From Hansfordia pulvinata (taxonomy: Eukaryota; Ascomycota; Sordariomycetes; Xylariales), in contig BJKQ01000002.1 in the NCBI GenBank assembly GCA_006538405.1, positions 1,860,001 to 1,924,000 of the forward strand: a DNA stretch of 64,000 nt, given 5' to 3'. Positions within the stretch are counted from its first letter, which is position 1. Every line of letters begins with the position of its first letter. Below, in pieces: positions 12,189-23,293 of the stretch. Below the pieces are notes generated by a model. The model saw only the letters and a list, made by a program, of their open reading frames with translations, was not told the DNA's origin and made no database searches. Position numbers and translations under genes: made by a program.

Positions 12189-13231
12189 ATGCCGCGCGAG
12201 GCGGAGCCCTCGGTCAACGAGCGGACCTTTGTCGTCGAGGCCCTGCGCCAGGGCCACCGTCTCGATGGCCGCCCCTCGGACCAGTTCCGCCAGCTCGATC
12301 TCAAGTTCGGCGACCAGTGGGGCATTGCCGACGTCTCCCTCGGCAAGACGAGGTGCGTTTCGCGTTCACTATGCATGCGTGTTTTCAGGGTCTGGGGGAT
12401 CAACTCGCTCTGCATCTAGCATTGCGACACGGTCTACAGTATCCTCACACGCGATCCGTGCGGTAGCTAACCCGGTCTCTTTTCCGTCCGCGCAGAATCC
12501 TCGCCAACGTCTCGGCCGAAGTGACCGTGCCCTACGCTGACCGGCCCTTCGACGGCATCTTCACCATCAACACCGAGCTCAGCCCCATGGCGTCCCCCGC
12601 CTTCGAGGTCAACCGCCCCACCGAGGCCGAGGTGCTGCTCTCGCGCCTGCTTGAGAAGACGGTCCGCCGGTCCAACGCCCTGGACACCGAGTCGCTGTGC
12701 CTCATCGCCGGCCGCAAGTGCTGGTCCGTTCGTGCCGACCTGCACGTCCTGTCCCATGACGGCAACCTCGTCGACGCCGCCTGCTTCGCCCTCGTCGCCG
12801 CCCTGCGCCACTTCCGCAAGCCCGACACCACCATCGACGGAGAGCAGCTGACCATCTACACCCCTGCCGAGCGCGACCCGGTGCCCCTCAGCTGGTTGCA
12901 CTCGCCCTTTTGCCTCACCTTCAGCTTCTTCGGCGAGGAGGCCGACATGGTCCTGCTCGATGCCAACCTGCTCGAGGAGCAGCTGCGTGTCAGCAGCTGC
13001 ACCATCAGCCTCAACCGCTACGGCGAGATCTGCCAAATCGCCAAGCTGGGCGGCGAGGCGGTCGACGCTGTCACCCTCGTCCAGTGCAGCACACTCGCGC
13101 TAGCAAAGAGCAAGGATCTTTCCATTCTTCTCGACCAAAGACTGGCCGATGACGCCAAGCGCAGGGATAAGGGCGGCCTCATGGCCGAGCTGCTGTCGGC
13201 AGAAAACGAAAATAAGATACCCATGTTGTAG
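12189..13231 (+). CDS. Exosome core subunit RRP45 (EXOSC9), RNase PH-like
   Basis: Structural subunit of the six-member RNase PH ring of the RNA exosome, needed for 3'-end processing and decay of RNA in nucleus and cytoplasm. Exons 12189-12352 and 12496-13231 encode 299 aa, near the yeast Rrp45 length. Family blocks in order: RLDGRPSDQFR at about residue 25, the AG-split LGKTRILANVSAEV at the intron, ELSPMASPAFE, DTESLCLIAG with WSVRADLHVL, SHDGNLVDAA, YTPAERDPVPLS, then the second half of the RNase PH fold with GEICQIAKLGG. Each block has a direct counterpart in human EXOSC9. The catalytic residues of bacterial RNase PH are not expected in this eukaryotic subunit. It is divergent from CWC15 and convergent with ARL3. 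Confidence 0.95.
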
Positions 13232-13525
13232 ATCCAGCTTTCGTCTCGAGCCGTCATACTTTCTTCGGTGAATAATTACCAGTCTCAGGATAAGTGACTG
13301 CTGCGGCTGTTTGATGATGATGTTCCAGAAACCATGGGGGGCGAGAGTGCGCCCTTTTCCTCTGGCTTCTGCGCAAGCATGTTTCTTGGAAGGTGAAGAT
13401 GTCTATGCGGGTATTTGATCCCACCTTCCATCCAACATGTAGTTAGAAAGAGCATACTGAAGCGCTCCTCCTCGTGTGGGTCGGGTTGCGGCGTGAAGTT
13501 TGGGTTTCATGGGAGTACAGAGCTG

Positions 13526-14446
13526 CTACCGCATGACAGGGGGTCGCGACTCGGTATTCCACTTGACGCGGGACCGGACCCAGTCGACAGCCTCGCGGAC
13601 GCCCGTGCCAGTCAGGGCGCTGACGGGGAGGACGCGCGAGTCGCGGATGCTGGAGGCCTTTTCGCCCTCAAACACCTTCTTGACGAGCCCCTCCTTGATG
13701 CGGACGACCTCGACACAGTCCTCGCGGTCCTGCTTGTTGGCCAGGATCAGCAACGGGACGCCCTCCGTCTCCGAGTTCTGCAGCACGTCCTCCAGCACGG
13801 CGCGGCACTCGTCCAGGCGGCCCTCGGAAGGCCCGGCGCCGCTGGTCCTGGCCACGCGCGACGACGACGCGCCGCGGCCCCTGCGCGCGCTCGGCCGCCG
13901 CGAGCCGCCGTCCTTGCCGTTGGCCCGGCCTCCGCCCAGGGTGCTGGTGCTGCGCGGTGCGAGACGGTCGCTGTCTTTCTTATCGCCGGCGCCTTCGTCC
14001 TCGTCCTCCTCGCCCTCGTCGTCTTCCTCGTCATCTTCTTCGTCGCCGCCAAGGATGAGCTCGCCGTCGCCAATGTCGGTGCTGTCGAGGATGAAGACAA
14101 TGGCGTGGCAGGAGGCGTAATAGCTCTGCCACAGGCGGCGCAGGGATAGCTGGCCGCCAACGTCCCAGATCTTGAGGTACATGTCGGGCAGGGTGAGGGT
14201 GGAAACATTCTGACCGACGGTCGGGACGGTCCTCAGCTTGGGGTCCGGGTGCTCGGGGAGGAACAGCGACTTGGCCTGCTCGTGGAAAGTTGTCTTGCCG
14301 GCATTGTCGAGGCCCAGGAGGATGACCGAGTACTCTGGCAGGTCAGGGGGTCAGCATGAGTCGGGGCCGCGATGGGGGGGGGGGGGAGGCTACAAACCCT
14401 CTTTGCTTGTCGCGAGGCGGTAGAGGCCCTTGGCCAGGTGATACAT
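13526..14446 (-). CDS. Arf-like GTPase ARL3/ARFRP1 with large charged insertion
   Basis: Small GTPase of the trans-Golgi (yeast Arl3, human ARFRP1) that recruits Arl1 and golgins. Minus-strand exons 14446-14398 and 14334-13526 give 285 aa. The start MYHLAKGLYRLATSKEEYS matches the ARFRP1/Arl3 N-terminus, which lacks the myristoylated glycine of Arf. G-boxes are complete: GLDNAGKTT at residues 24-32, PTVGQN switch I, WDVGGQ at about 73-78, NKQD at about 216-219 and a C-terminal SAL. Between the DST strand end (about residue 103) and the next helix (GRLDECRAVLEDVL, about 187) there is an extra segment of roughly 80 residues: first an almost pure Asp/Glu run, then Ser/Arg/Gly-rich sequence. The usual length is about 200 aa, so the insertion accounts for the excess. 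The 63-nt intron contains a G13 run on the plus strand. Confidence 0.93.
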
Positions 14447-15851
14447 GGCGGCGTCGTATATCGTGACGAGGAAAGGGAGCGAGTTCGGGTCGGTTCAGAT
14501 TGGAGGCCAGACGCGGCGCGCCGCGTTAGACAGCGTGTACTTGGGTCGTGGCTAGCTACCTGGATAGAATGGCTACCCGATAGATAGACCCGCGACGAGG
14601 GTTCTCGATGCAGCCTCTGAGCTGGATAGGCTGTGGAGGTAATCAGGTCTACTTGCACAAGCGAGCGGCAGGTCGGCGGAGGGCTCGGGGGATCGGAGAT
14701 GGGAATCGCGACGTGGTGTCAGTGAGCGGACCAGACGTGGGATGGTGGAAAGTGGAACGAACGCCGGCACCCGGGTGGAATATGGATGTGGAACGTGGGG
14801 CTCCCGTTTGAGACGGTGCCTGCCTGCTCATCCATTAACAGCCAATTATTACGCCAGTGCAGCCTTATCAACATGAACGAAGGTAACGGAGGAGGCTGAC
14901 GACAGGTGTAACAGCTGCGGAGGCACGGTTTCCAGACCAAACCGCAAACGGAGTCGCTCCAACTGTCAACTTGACCGGGCGCCGCGCTGGATCCAGAATT
15001 GACTGGCTGAATAAGGGAAACATTATTATTAGTTGGATCAAAGATATCACTTCACCTGCCGACTTACCGGGCTATTATCCCAGGATCCATGTCCCACGTG
15101 CATGCTCCGTAGTTCGCCAGTCCGCTGCGGGGGGGGGGGGGGGGGGGGAGGGGGGGTTTCTGGGGGCCTACAATCCAGCCAGCCAGCCGCGTGACTGTGA
15201 ATCTGTGACTCCGGCCTGCGGGACACTGGAACACATTCCATTCCAGCCAGTCCTCCCTCTGAAACGGGCGCGGGCACCCGATCCGTCCATCACCAGCTGC
15301 GTCCGTGGCAGCGTAACCAACTGAGTTGGGTAAACTGCAAACCACTGGGCGACGGCTAACCGGGTTACATCGGCTCCGTTTCAGCGCAGGGACGCGCCGA
15401 CGGGACGCCCGCAAGCCCTGTTAGGTGGTATGTACATGTAGGTAGGTAGGTAGGCAGGTAGTCGCTGGCTGCAAGCCCTGCCAGTCGTTGGCCGCGCTTG
15501 CGCATGTCATGACATGGCACGGCGGCTGCCCGCTCGTCGCCGGGCCTCCCAGCCACATTCATTCGATGCCTTACATCGCCCCCGGGGCCGGCAAAGCTGT
15601 CGCGTCCAACACATGTCCAAGCTGCTCGGGCTGGCCGCCGTGACGTGAATCTCGTGTTCCATTCACTCCCTTCCCCCCAACTTCCGTCCCTCTTCATCAC
15701 CAGCTGCCGCCGCTGTCGTCCGCATTACGTTGCGACAGACCAAAGCGCCAGCCAACCCCCCCAAGCCGAGCTTCGGCTGTCCGCCAAACCCTCGTCATCT
15801 CATCGAAGACTGCACTCGTCGACCAGGCCCCGCTCCGTGGCTCGGCTCACC
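14447..15851. promoter_or_regulatory. Divergent intergenic region with a long poly-G tract
   Basis: Contains the promoters of ARL3 (-) and the membrane protein (+). Notable contents are a G20-A-G7 tract (15129-15156) and a GTAGGTAGGTAGG run (about 15438-15455). The final 200 bases before 15852 are pyrimidine-rich, as in a fungal leader. No coding frame is supported. Confidence 0.5.
15129..15156. repeat. Poly-G tract, G20-A-G7
   Basis: A near-pure guanine run in the ARL3/membrane-protein divergent region. Read directly from the sequence; exact length is prone to sequencing error. Confidence 0.9.
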
Positions 15852-17595
15852 ATGGCTCCCGTTCCATTCGAGCATCCCATCAGGTGAGTCGCCCACCTGG
15901 TCTCATCCCAGCCCAGACCTCTGCTTCTGCTCCGCCGATTCCCTTGCTGACCTCACGTGTGCCGATCCAGGTATGCCCCTCTCGCCGCTGCCGGGGCACA
16001 CGCGTTTCTCGCCGTATATCTCACCTACGCGGTGGGCGCCAGCTTGTATACGTCGTACAAGTCGTTGGGTCCCTCTCAAGACACAAGAGCCCGCCTCTCG
16101 CAGCGCAAGCGCTTGATCCCCGTCTTCTCGGCCCTGGCCTCCGTGGCAGCCCTCATCGCGGCCTACACCTCCTTCTCTTCCGCCTCGTTATCCTATAGAG
16201 TTTGGGCATACGAGCATGGACTGGACTATTATTCGCAGTACGTCTTTTCTTTAGCCAAGCCGCCCTCCCCTTGTGGCGAACGGCAACTGACCCTCGCGTA
16301 GGTCCGAGAGCACGTCGCAGCTTTACATCGTCCAGTGGCTTAGCGACGTCTCAACGTTCTATGACAGCCTCGAGATTGTATCGGAGAAGGCCCGGCGCTT
16401 CTGGTGGAGCCAGCAGATCGACCTTGCCACATCGGCCTGGAGTGTGTTGCTAGCCGTCGAGGGTCGCCGCCGCAACATCCCTCTCTTGACGGCCTTCCTG
16501 GCCTTGGCCCACCTCGTCAACCTCTCTTTTGCGCAGAACCTGTTCTATCTCGCCCTCTTACTGACCCCATCTCCGCTGCCGACGGGAGACGAGGGCCTCG
16601 AGTTGCCCGTGGCTCCTGTTCCCACATCAAGATGGACCAGCCTTCGAGACAAGATCCTGCCCCCAAAGCCTCCTCACTGGCACCCTCATCCTGCTGTGCT
16701 CTACAGCGCCCTGGTTTTGAATCTTGGTTCAACCCTGACATTGCCGTACGCTGCGGGCACATCGTCCTTCCTGGCCACTACACTCCTTGCCCGAGGCTCG
16801 ACCTTCCTGCCGCTTCTGCTCCCACGTATTGCGCCCGCTAGTTGGGGCAAAGTGGACGTTCACCCGCACGCCAGATACGAATCGCTCACCCTAATCTTCC
16901 GTTTTGTTTCCGCAGCCTCGTTTCTTCTCCACGTCAAAGCGACCTTTGTAGGGTTGGTTTACAATGCGCCGGCTTCACACTACCATCGACACAGCAGTCT
17001 GCTGCCGTGGGACGTCGAGGAGCGCGATGCCTGGGAGCGGACCAACACGGCCGTTGGCAAGGTCCTGGGTTCTATCAAAGACCACCCCGCCGTGATGGCT
17101 GTGGGCCTCGATGTGCTCGTCTGCGGGCTGAGCTTGGGTGCGTGGGCGGCTGTCCGCCCTACCAGCATTGATGGAATCATCAAAGCCGCCGTGCCCTTCA
17201 ACAGACAAGCAAAGTCTGCCGAGACCGACAAGAGGTTTCTGGATGAAATCTCGCGAGCTCTGTCGCCTGCCTTGACAACGACCGAAGGCGCAGAGGCCGA
17301 GGCAAAACCACGGAAAAGAGGTCGCCCGAGGAAGACGCCGCTGCCCGAAGCTGACGTTAAGAGCGAGCAAGAGCAGGGAGGCGAGGACGAGGCATACGAG
17401 CCTACCAAGGCGGAGGAGAAGCAAATCGTCGAGGGTGATCGTCAGTCGACCGCTGGGGCAGAAACAGGCCAGGCTGAAGACTACGAAGCTGCCGCGTTGG
17501 TCTGGGGAATATCCGCCGTGGCTGGCCTGGCCAGCGCATCTGCTGGTGTTTTCGGGGCGAGTGCATGTCTCGCTAAGCGATGCCACGATGTGTGA
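15852..17595 (+). CDS. Multi-pass membrane protein of unknown function with AT-hook-like motif
   Basis: I do not recognise the family. Exons 15852-15883, 15971-16237 and 16302-17595 encode 530 aa. Hydrophobic segments suggest about seven to eight membrane helices: near residues 14-35, 55-75, 120-150 (two), 195-250 (two), 270-290, 330-350 and a last one at about 500-522. The loop at residues 165-190 is Pro-rich (ILPPKPPHWHPHPA). Between the last two helices lies a long hydrophilic segment of charged residues containing KRGRPRKTP, which matches the core of an AT-hook DNA-binding motif, followed by a Glu-rich tract. Such a motif in a membrane protein could mean placement at the inner nuclear membrane, but short basic GRP words also occur by chance. 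No signal peptide is evident. Neighbours give no functional hint. Confidence 0.8.
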
Positions 17596-19097
17596 TAGAG
17601 GTGGATTTTGGCAAGGTGTTTGGCAGCGGTGTTCTCGGGCATTGAGTCTTCTTTTCTCGGGTGTGAGACGGCCCCGGGGTCAAGCGTATGTACTTTGGGC
17701 GTGCAGAAGCCCGCTTCGCGACGATAGCCTATCTACCATCCGATCATGGATGAGGTGGATATGAAGATGGATTTGCGTTTCCAGGTCCGAATCAACTCGA
17801 ATCCGCCATTGCTTGATTCTGTGTAGACCTGCAGTGTGTACTTCCTAGAAGCCAACTGCCATATTGTAACAGCCTAGCAGGGTATCCCCAGATGAACTAT
17901 CTCACGGAATCACTTTAGGTATGCTGCTAGCAGACACATCTGGGAGGCAACACACATACAAGAGGCAATGCCTGCATGCTGCAATATTCGACAGTTGAGG
18001 TCAAGCAGAAGAAGCAGCCAACCTTACATGGACTGAGGCTACATTAAGGTAGGTTAGGTAGCCTTTCATGCACAACTAGGTAAGGTAGGTATCCATCACC
18101 CACTTAACCTTACCTAAGGTAGTACCTGGTAAGGGGTAACAAAGACAGGGCAATTGTCTGAACAGTGGGCAGCAGTCAGAGAGGCCTGATGAAGCCTTCT
18201 AGGGCCAGCCAGCGTTCCTTCCCCTTCTGACCACGAGTGTGCATGGGAAGGTGCAATCATGGGTCCTCTCTGGGTGCCTCCATCTTCCAGTCCCAGTCCA
18301 AGACAACTGGCACACAGGTGTTTTAACATTTCCAGCTTGCATTTTCCATCCCTGCTTCACCGCACATTCAATGGCCTCCAGCTTCAGCACAAACAGCTTT
18401 GGGTCCCTCAAGGGGGCCTCTGCTCATGCAGCATCTGCCCTGGTAACCCTCGTCAGGTCAACACCCATACTTTCCACTCCTCCTGTATCCAACGATAGCC
18501 CCTCCTGAATGCTTCACCAAAGGGAGAATGAGCTCTGGTCACCACTGCTTACGCTTACAGCCACCTCACAGAAGGCCAGCAATCACCCTTGTCCCCCAGC
18601 TGCTTCATTTCGGTGCCCTCCACCCCTGCCAGCATCAACACCCCCCACCCCTTCTTTTCTTCAGAGGCCCTCTTCCAGACTGGCAGCCTATATAATTGGG
18701 TGACCTGCCTGTCTGCTTGACCACTCCACTACTGAACCACTCACCTCTTCACCTGCCAGACCTCTCACTGCCCCAGCAACCAGCCAGCTGCTGCCTGTGC
18801 AACGTGTTTCTCATGCTGGATTCTGTTTAAGGCACGCGCTGTCCTCCGTCTTTGGCCTTACATGTTTAAATTTAAAAGGCCTGCCCAGCTCCCACTTATC
18901 CTAGCGTCACTCTCTCCTTTCTTCTTTACAGCCTTTGTCTGCCTCTGACCTGACTTGCATCTTTGACCGTTATCACACACCTTGGCCATCTCCTTTATCT
19001 TAATCTACAAGTCTCGTAAGTGCTGCTGCTGCTGCTGATACTTCAAGGTCCACTGACATTGTCTTTCTGCAGCGTAACCTACCGAGGTGACTGCCAG
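17596..19097. other. Intergenic, with AGGTA-word cluster and probable 5' leader
   Basis: No protein frame is supported. From about 18040 to 18130 there are many overlapping copies of AAGGTAGGT, CTAGGTAAGGT and TTACCTAAGGTA. A TATATAA word lies at about 18690. A GT...AG pair (19015-19073: GTAAGTGC to TTTCTGCAG) just before the next start could be a 5'-leader intron of the gene at 19098. Confidence 0.45.
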
Positions 19098-20259
19098 ATG
19101 GGGGATCTCTTCGACATGGATCCGGCCTTGGACAGCCAAGAGCCACCCAGATATCTCACAATTCCGGCCGATGCTAAATACTACGAGGATCCCCGATTCG
19201 GCCTTTCATTGTCCAGCAAAAAAGCGCTCAGATTCTACGACGGCTATCTGAACAACCATAATGACGAAGCCGAAGTCCGTCGGGTGATCGGCGATAATCC
19301 TCGAGCCCGCGCCTCCGTGATAGAGGCCATTAAGAGATGCAGCATCCTCATGGCCAAAGACCAGTCCGAGCAGCAGAACTGCATGGTCATCATCGACAAA
19401 TGTATGGCCATCATGCGCACCTGTGGTAAGATTCCCTTCCCCTGCTACCCGATTTCCTTCGCCGTTTGCTGAAAATTCCTCAGACGGACGGCCCAACCCC
19501 GTGGGATTCCCGGCCTTCATGAAGCTGCCTCCCGAGATCCGACGCCAGATTTATGACTTAGTCATACTTGGCGGCAACACCCACAAGACCCTGCACATCG
19601 AGCCGGAGCACCCATGCAACTGCCCTCACCTCAAGTGCTATTTCGGTCGCCCATGCAAGCCCAAAGTCGATCTTTCGCTGGCCTTCGTGTCGAAACGACT
19701 CAAAAACGACATCTTGCCTTTGTTTTACAAGAAGAATGTGAGTTCATCCCTGACTTAGCTTAGCCGCCCAAACGACGACTGACATTACTGCGTGTGGCAG
19801 ACGTTCTACTTCTCTTGCGGATGCGAAATGGAAGCTCACTTGAAATCCAACGTCTTGCTCGGAGAACATGCCCAGTCCATCAAATTCCACTGGTGCGGTC
19901 CGAGATCTGACGCAGGCATCATGATGCTTCACAAGCTTCGCAACCTCAACGAGTTGACCGTGGTAGTCTCCAAACTCACAACGGTCCACCCGACTCGCCG
20001 CGACGCGATCTATTCCGAGTTCTTTGGTCAGCGACCCAGCTCGTCTTCCCGTATGGCTGACTCTCTGGGCATGGACGAGCTCCTCACGCTTCCCCGCCTC
20101 CGGATTGCATCGGTCGAGCACATAAGCCGACGACCCAATGATCGTATTTCTGAAAGCGTCAGATACCAATTGCACCTTCTCCTACGCCAGAAACTCCAGA
20201 ATCCCTTCAACGGCTTCCCGCTCGGCTTCTTTACCTGGACCGTCCCTACCAAGCCGTAG
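19098..20259 (+). CDS. Unknown protein with 2EXR/F-box-like motif
   Basis: Exons 19098-19425, 19484-19737 and 19801-20259 encode 346 aa. The central block GFPAFMKLPPEIRRQIYDLV (about residues 117-136) is the LPPEIR-x2-IY signature shared by F-box-like and 2EXR-type proteins of filamentous fungi. It is followed by a Cys/His-containing loop (HPCNCPHLKCYFGRPC) and by LAFVSKRLKNDILPLFYKKNTFYFS, the usual continuation in which a regional polypeptide 'returns from the outside world' to a beta strand. The C-terminal half has no recognised domain. Upstream in-frame codons reach back to 19020 but would start at CTG and begin with a Leu run, so the ATG at 19098 is preferred. Such proteins form large lineage-specific families; function, perhaps as ubiquitin-ligase adaptor, is not established. 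Confidence 0.78.
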
Positions 20260-20860
20260 TGGCCACGGACTTATGCGTCTGCCTCGTTGTACACTCGGTC
20301 AGCAGGCATGACTCAATATCTGGTGGAGCGCAACTGCATGGAAAGTGAGAGAGTCTTTGGCGTTGTTATTCTGATTTCGGTTGACTGGCATTGGCTTCAC
20401 TTGTGGGAGAGAGATGGTCGCAGTTTGGCATTGTGGTCACACGATATCCCCAATCACCACACTGGCATGTGTGTTTAGCTCTGTTCCTAGGCAAATCCAT
20501 GTTCAAAGGTGGCGTACTTGCCCCTTTTCAAATCGATTCGTTGCCATATGAATGACGAAAGATCTGCATCGCATAGGTAGCGGATTCTCTATTTTACACG
20601 GAGCAACAGAGGCGAATCACGGCACTCTGGCAGCAGGCTCTGAGTCTATCTCGGGCGCCTCCTCTGGACCTTTTCAGTTGTTTCTATTTTGACTTTGACA
20701 GAGTGGCCCCTTCCTGGACGGGCTTGCCACTCTCTAACTAGTCCAATCGCGTTCATTGTTTACTTATTTATATCTGATTGCCAGGTGCCTAGGATCCGCC
20801 ATCCAGGCCACGACTCTTGGGTGAGCCAACTCAGCGGTCACCGTCGTCGACTTGCTCGGT
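20260..20860. other. Intergenic, promoter of the CAS1-like gene
   Basis: A 0.6 kb gap between two plus-strand genes. It should hold the 3' region of the 2EXR-like gene and the promoter of the next. Local A+T content is higher around 20500-20780. I see no coding frame. Confidence 0.45.
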
Positions 20861-23293
20861 ATGGCCATGGTTCGAATCCCCTTCCGCCGCAGCGGCGGGC
20901 TACTCCAGATCGCGTCCCTCTTCATCCTAGCTACCTTGGTTGTGCGGCAATACTACACTCAAGCCCGACACGACTGGTCGAAATGCGGTGCCCTTCTCAA
21001 CCATGGGCAGTGGTCCTCGACTAGGACGGGTGGCAACTGGGAGCCCCACGGCTGCCGCATGATCACGTACAGATCCGACGAGATGGTGGACTGCCTGCGC
21101 TCTCGAAGGGTCGTCTTTGCGGGGGACTCGACGGTCCGGCGTATTTTCGAGGCTGCGAAAGGCCGGCTCCGTCCCGGGGAGGCGAAGCAGATCGAAGAGC
21201 CCGCCAGCCCGGGGGACCCGAGGCACACCGACGACGCCAAGCACGCGAATGTGAGGCTCGTCCATCCGGAGATGGAGCTGCAGTTTCTCTGGGATCCTTG
21301 GCTGAACAGCACCGAAGTCGACAAGGAGCTCTCGCATTTCCAACCCCGCGAGAAGAGCGAAACCGACAGCCTCAATCTGTCCAATTATGATCCTGGCTCC
21401 AACACCGAGTCTGGATCTGACCGGCCCGCTCTCCTCGTCGCAGGCGCGCCGGGCCTTTGGTTGGCTCAGCACGCCGGCGACAGCTATCTCGATCTGTTCA
21501 ACCGCACGATCAACACGGTCGAGCAGAGCATGCACATGCCCCTGGACAGCCATCTGCTGCATCCAGCACTCGATGACGCCCTGAACCTCTCGCATGCGGC
21601 TCTCGATCAGGTTCTGCTGGCCCCCGTGCCAGTGCCTGCTTACCATCGCCTGCAGAAGAGACACCTCGGGACGCTGACCCCGGAGAGGATCGACCGCATG
21701 AATGCCCGCCTGCGCAGCATGAACTCTTCGACTGCTGGCTCGCATGTCCTATGGGCCTTCAACAGGATGACGCGCCTTGCCGACGAGGACCCCTTCGACG
21801 AGGCCGGCATACACGTCGTCGACGCCGTGGCCGAGAGCCAGTTGGACGTCATCCTCAACGCCAGATGCAACTCGCTCGCCGTCAGTCCCAGGAATCCCCA
21901 GAAGGCCACCTGCTGCATGCGCCACCCGCTGCCCTCGGGCCAGAACCAAGCACGCCTCTTCATCACCATGCTGGCCCTGTACTGTGCTCTGCTGCCCTAC
22001 TACACGCGGGTGCTGCTGGGCGCCACCACATGGCCCGGTCCTCTGAGCAAGGCCTTGCTGGTGCTGGCTCTGGTTGCCTTCTGGTGCTACGTCTGCGACA
22101 GGACCCCGCTGTTCGACAAGGCGGAGCGGCACTACCAGCCGGCGGCCTTTGTGGCGTCCTGCGGCCTCTGGGTCCTCGCCAGCTTGTGCTCATGCCGCGA
22201 GTCCATCACCCGTGCGGGGCCTGCGCGGGGCGAGAGTGGCTTTCTGTCGCGCCCTCAGTGCAACGAACTCAAGGGCTTCATGCAGGGAGTCATTCTCGCC
22301 TACCACTACACACATGCGTCCGGGATCCCCTGGATTTACCGCACAGTCCGCCTCTTCATGGCCATGTACCTGTTCCTGATGGCGTACGGCCAGACGATGG
22401 GCTTCCTCAAGACGAACGTCTACTCTGCCCACCGCTCGCTCGAGGTCTTGTTCCGCTGGAACGTCCTGACCGTTCTCGTGGCACTCGTTACCAACGCCGA
22501 CTACAGCCAGTACTACTTTACCCCGCTCGTCTCGTTCTGGTACGCCAACGTCTTGTTGACCGTCTGGGTCGGGAGTCGTCTGGCCGTCTGGGCCGGCCGT
22601 CGAGGCTACGACCGGTTGACAGCGCTGGTCGGGGGCTGCTCCGCGTCGTGCGCCGCGTCGCTGTGTCTGTCGCTGTGGACGGTCTCGCGGCTGACGACAG
22701 TGGGAGAATCGGACGACCCGCGGAGCAACGCGGGGCTGGATGGCAGTTTCCCCGTGTTCTGGGACGCCCACGAGGCGTGGTTCCGGTTTCGGCTGGACTG
22801 CCTGGTTCCGTTCTTCGGCATAATGACGGCAACCGTCGCGTACCGTTACCGGCAGATCCGACCGCTTCTCGACAAGGCCAGAGACAAAGACAGGGACGGT
22901 GGGATCGAGCTGCCCGCGAGGGGCCATGCCCACGCGTCCTCTGCGAAACTCGATCAACGTCTGGGCATCCAGTCTGCCGACCGATGGCTCGCAGAACGCT
23001 TGGCAAGCCCGAAGTGGGAAAAGATGTCGCTGGGCCTGGCGGCCGTCCTCCTGATCCTCTTCGGCTGGTCACCTCACGAGTTTAGCAAGGAGACATCCAA
23101 CCGCATCCATACCGTTGTGTCCCCGTTGCTCGTCCTCGCCGTGTTGAGACTCCGGAACGCCACGAGATTCTGCAGGGAGCACCACCTTCGCATACCGGCC
23201 GCCCTGGGGGCCATAAGCCTCGAAACCTACGTCTTGCAGTTCCACACCTTGCTTGCTTCCGACGCGACCGCGGTTCTGTGGCTGGGCCACTAG
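20861..23293 (+). CDS. Cas1-type polysaccharide O-acetyltransferase, possibly truncated by in-frame TAG
   Basis: Golgi multi-spanning enzyme related to Cryptococcus Cas1 and animal CASD1, which O-acetylate glycans. Uninterrupted by introns, 810 aa from ATG 20861 to TAG 23291. An N-terminal signal anchor (about residues 12-30) precedes a lumenal SGNH/PC-esterase-like domain with FAGDSTVRR (GDS nucleophile motif, about residue 85) and DEAGIHVVDAV (acid/His motif, about residue 310). From about residue 365 a membrane domain of ten or more helices follows, with the family blocks NELKGFMQGVILAYHYTHAS and AISLETYVLQFHT. After the stop the same frame stays open for another 224 codons to 23965 and begins with another hydrophobic helix (GFLRIGQACLFFVVFCVVAM), where CASD1-type proteins have their last helix. 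The stop may therefore be a nonsense mutation or base error. A second ATG at 20867 is possible. Confidence 0.88.
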   Translation: MAMVRIPFRRSGGLLQIASLFILATLVVRQYYTQARHDWSKCGALLNHGQWSSTRTGGNWEPHGCRMITYRSDEMVDCLRSRRVVFAGDSTVRRIFEAAKGRLRPGEAKQIEEPASPGDPRHTDDAKHANVRLVHPEMELQFLWDPWLNSTEVDKELSHFQPREKSETDSLNLSNYDPGSNTESGSDRPALLVAGAPGLWLAQHAGDSYLDLFNRTINTVEQSMHMPLDSHLLHPALDDALNLSHAALDQVLLAPVPVPAYHRLQKRHLGTLTPERIDRMNARLRSMNSSTAGSHVLWAFNRMTRLADEDPFDEAGIHVVDAVAESQLDVILNARCNSLAVSPRNPQKATCCMRHPLPSGQNQARLFITMLALYCALLPYYTRVLLGATTWPGPLSKALLVLALVAFWCYVCDRTPLFDKAERHYQPAAFVASCGLWVLASLCSCRESITRAGPARGESGFLSRPQCNELKGFMQGVILAYHYTHASGIPWIYRTVRLFMAMYLFLMAYGQTMGFLKTNVYSAHRSLEVLFRWNVLTVLVALVTNADYSQYYFTPLVSFWYANVLLTVWVGSRLAVWAGRRGYDRLTALVGGCSASCAASLCLSLWTVSRLTTVGESDDPRSNAGLDGSFPVFWDAHEAWFRFRLDCLVPFFGIMTATVAYRYRQIRPLLDKARDKDRDGGIELPARGHAHASSAKLDQRLGIQSADRWLAERLASPKWEKMSLGLAAVLLILFGWSPHEFSKETSNRIHTVVSPLLVLAVLRLRNATRFCREHHLRIPAALGAISLETYVLQFHTLLASDATAVLWLGH

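Noticed and set aside
20861..20890. GGTTCGAATCC word resembling a tRNA B-box
   Set aside because: It is the start of the CAS1-like coding sequence and no matching acceptor or D-arm sequence lies around it.
22190..22957. Long minus-strand frame opposite the CAS1-like gene
   Set aside because: Shadow of a GC-rich coding sequence; no recognised motif.
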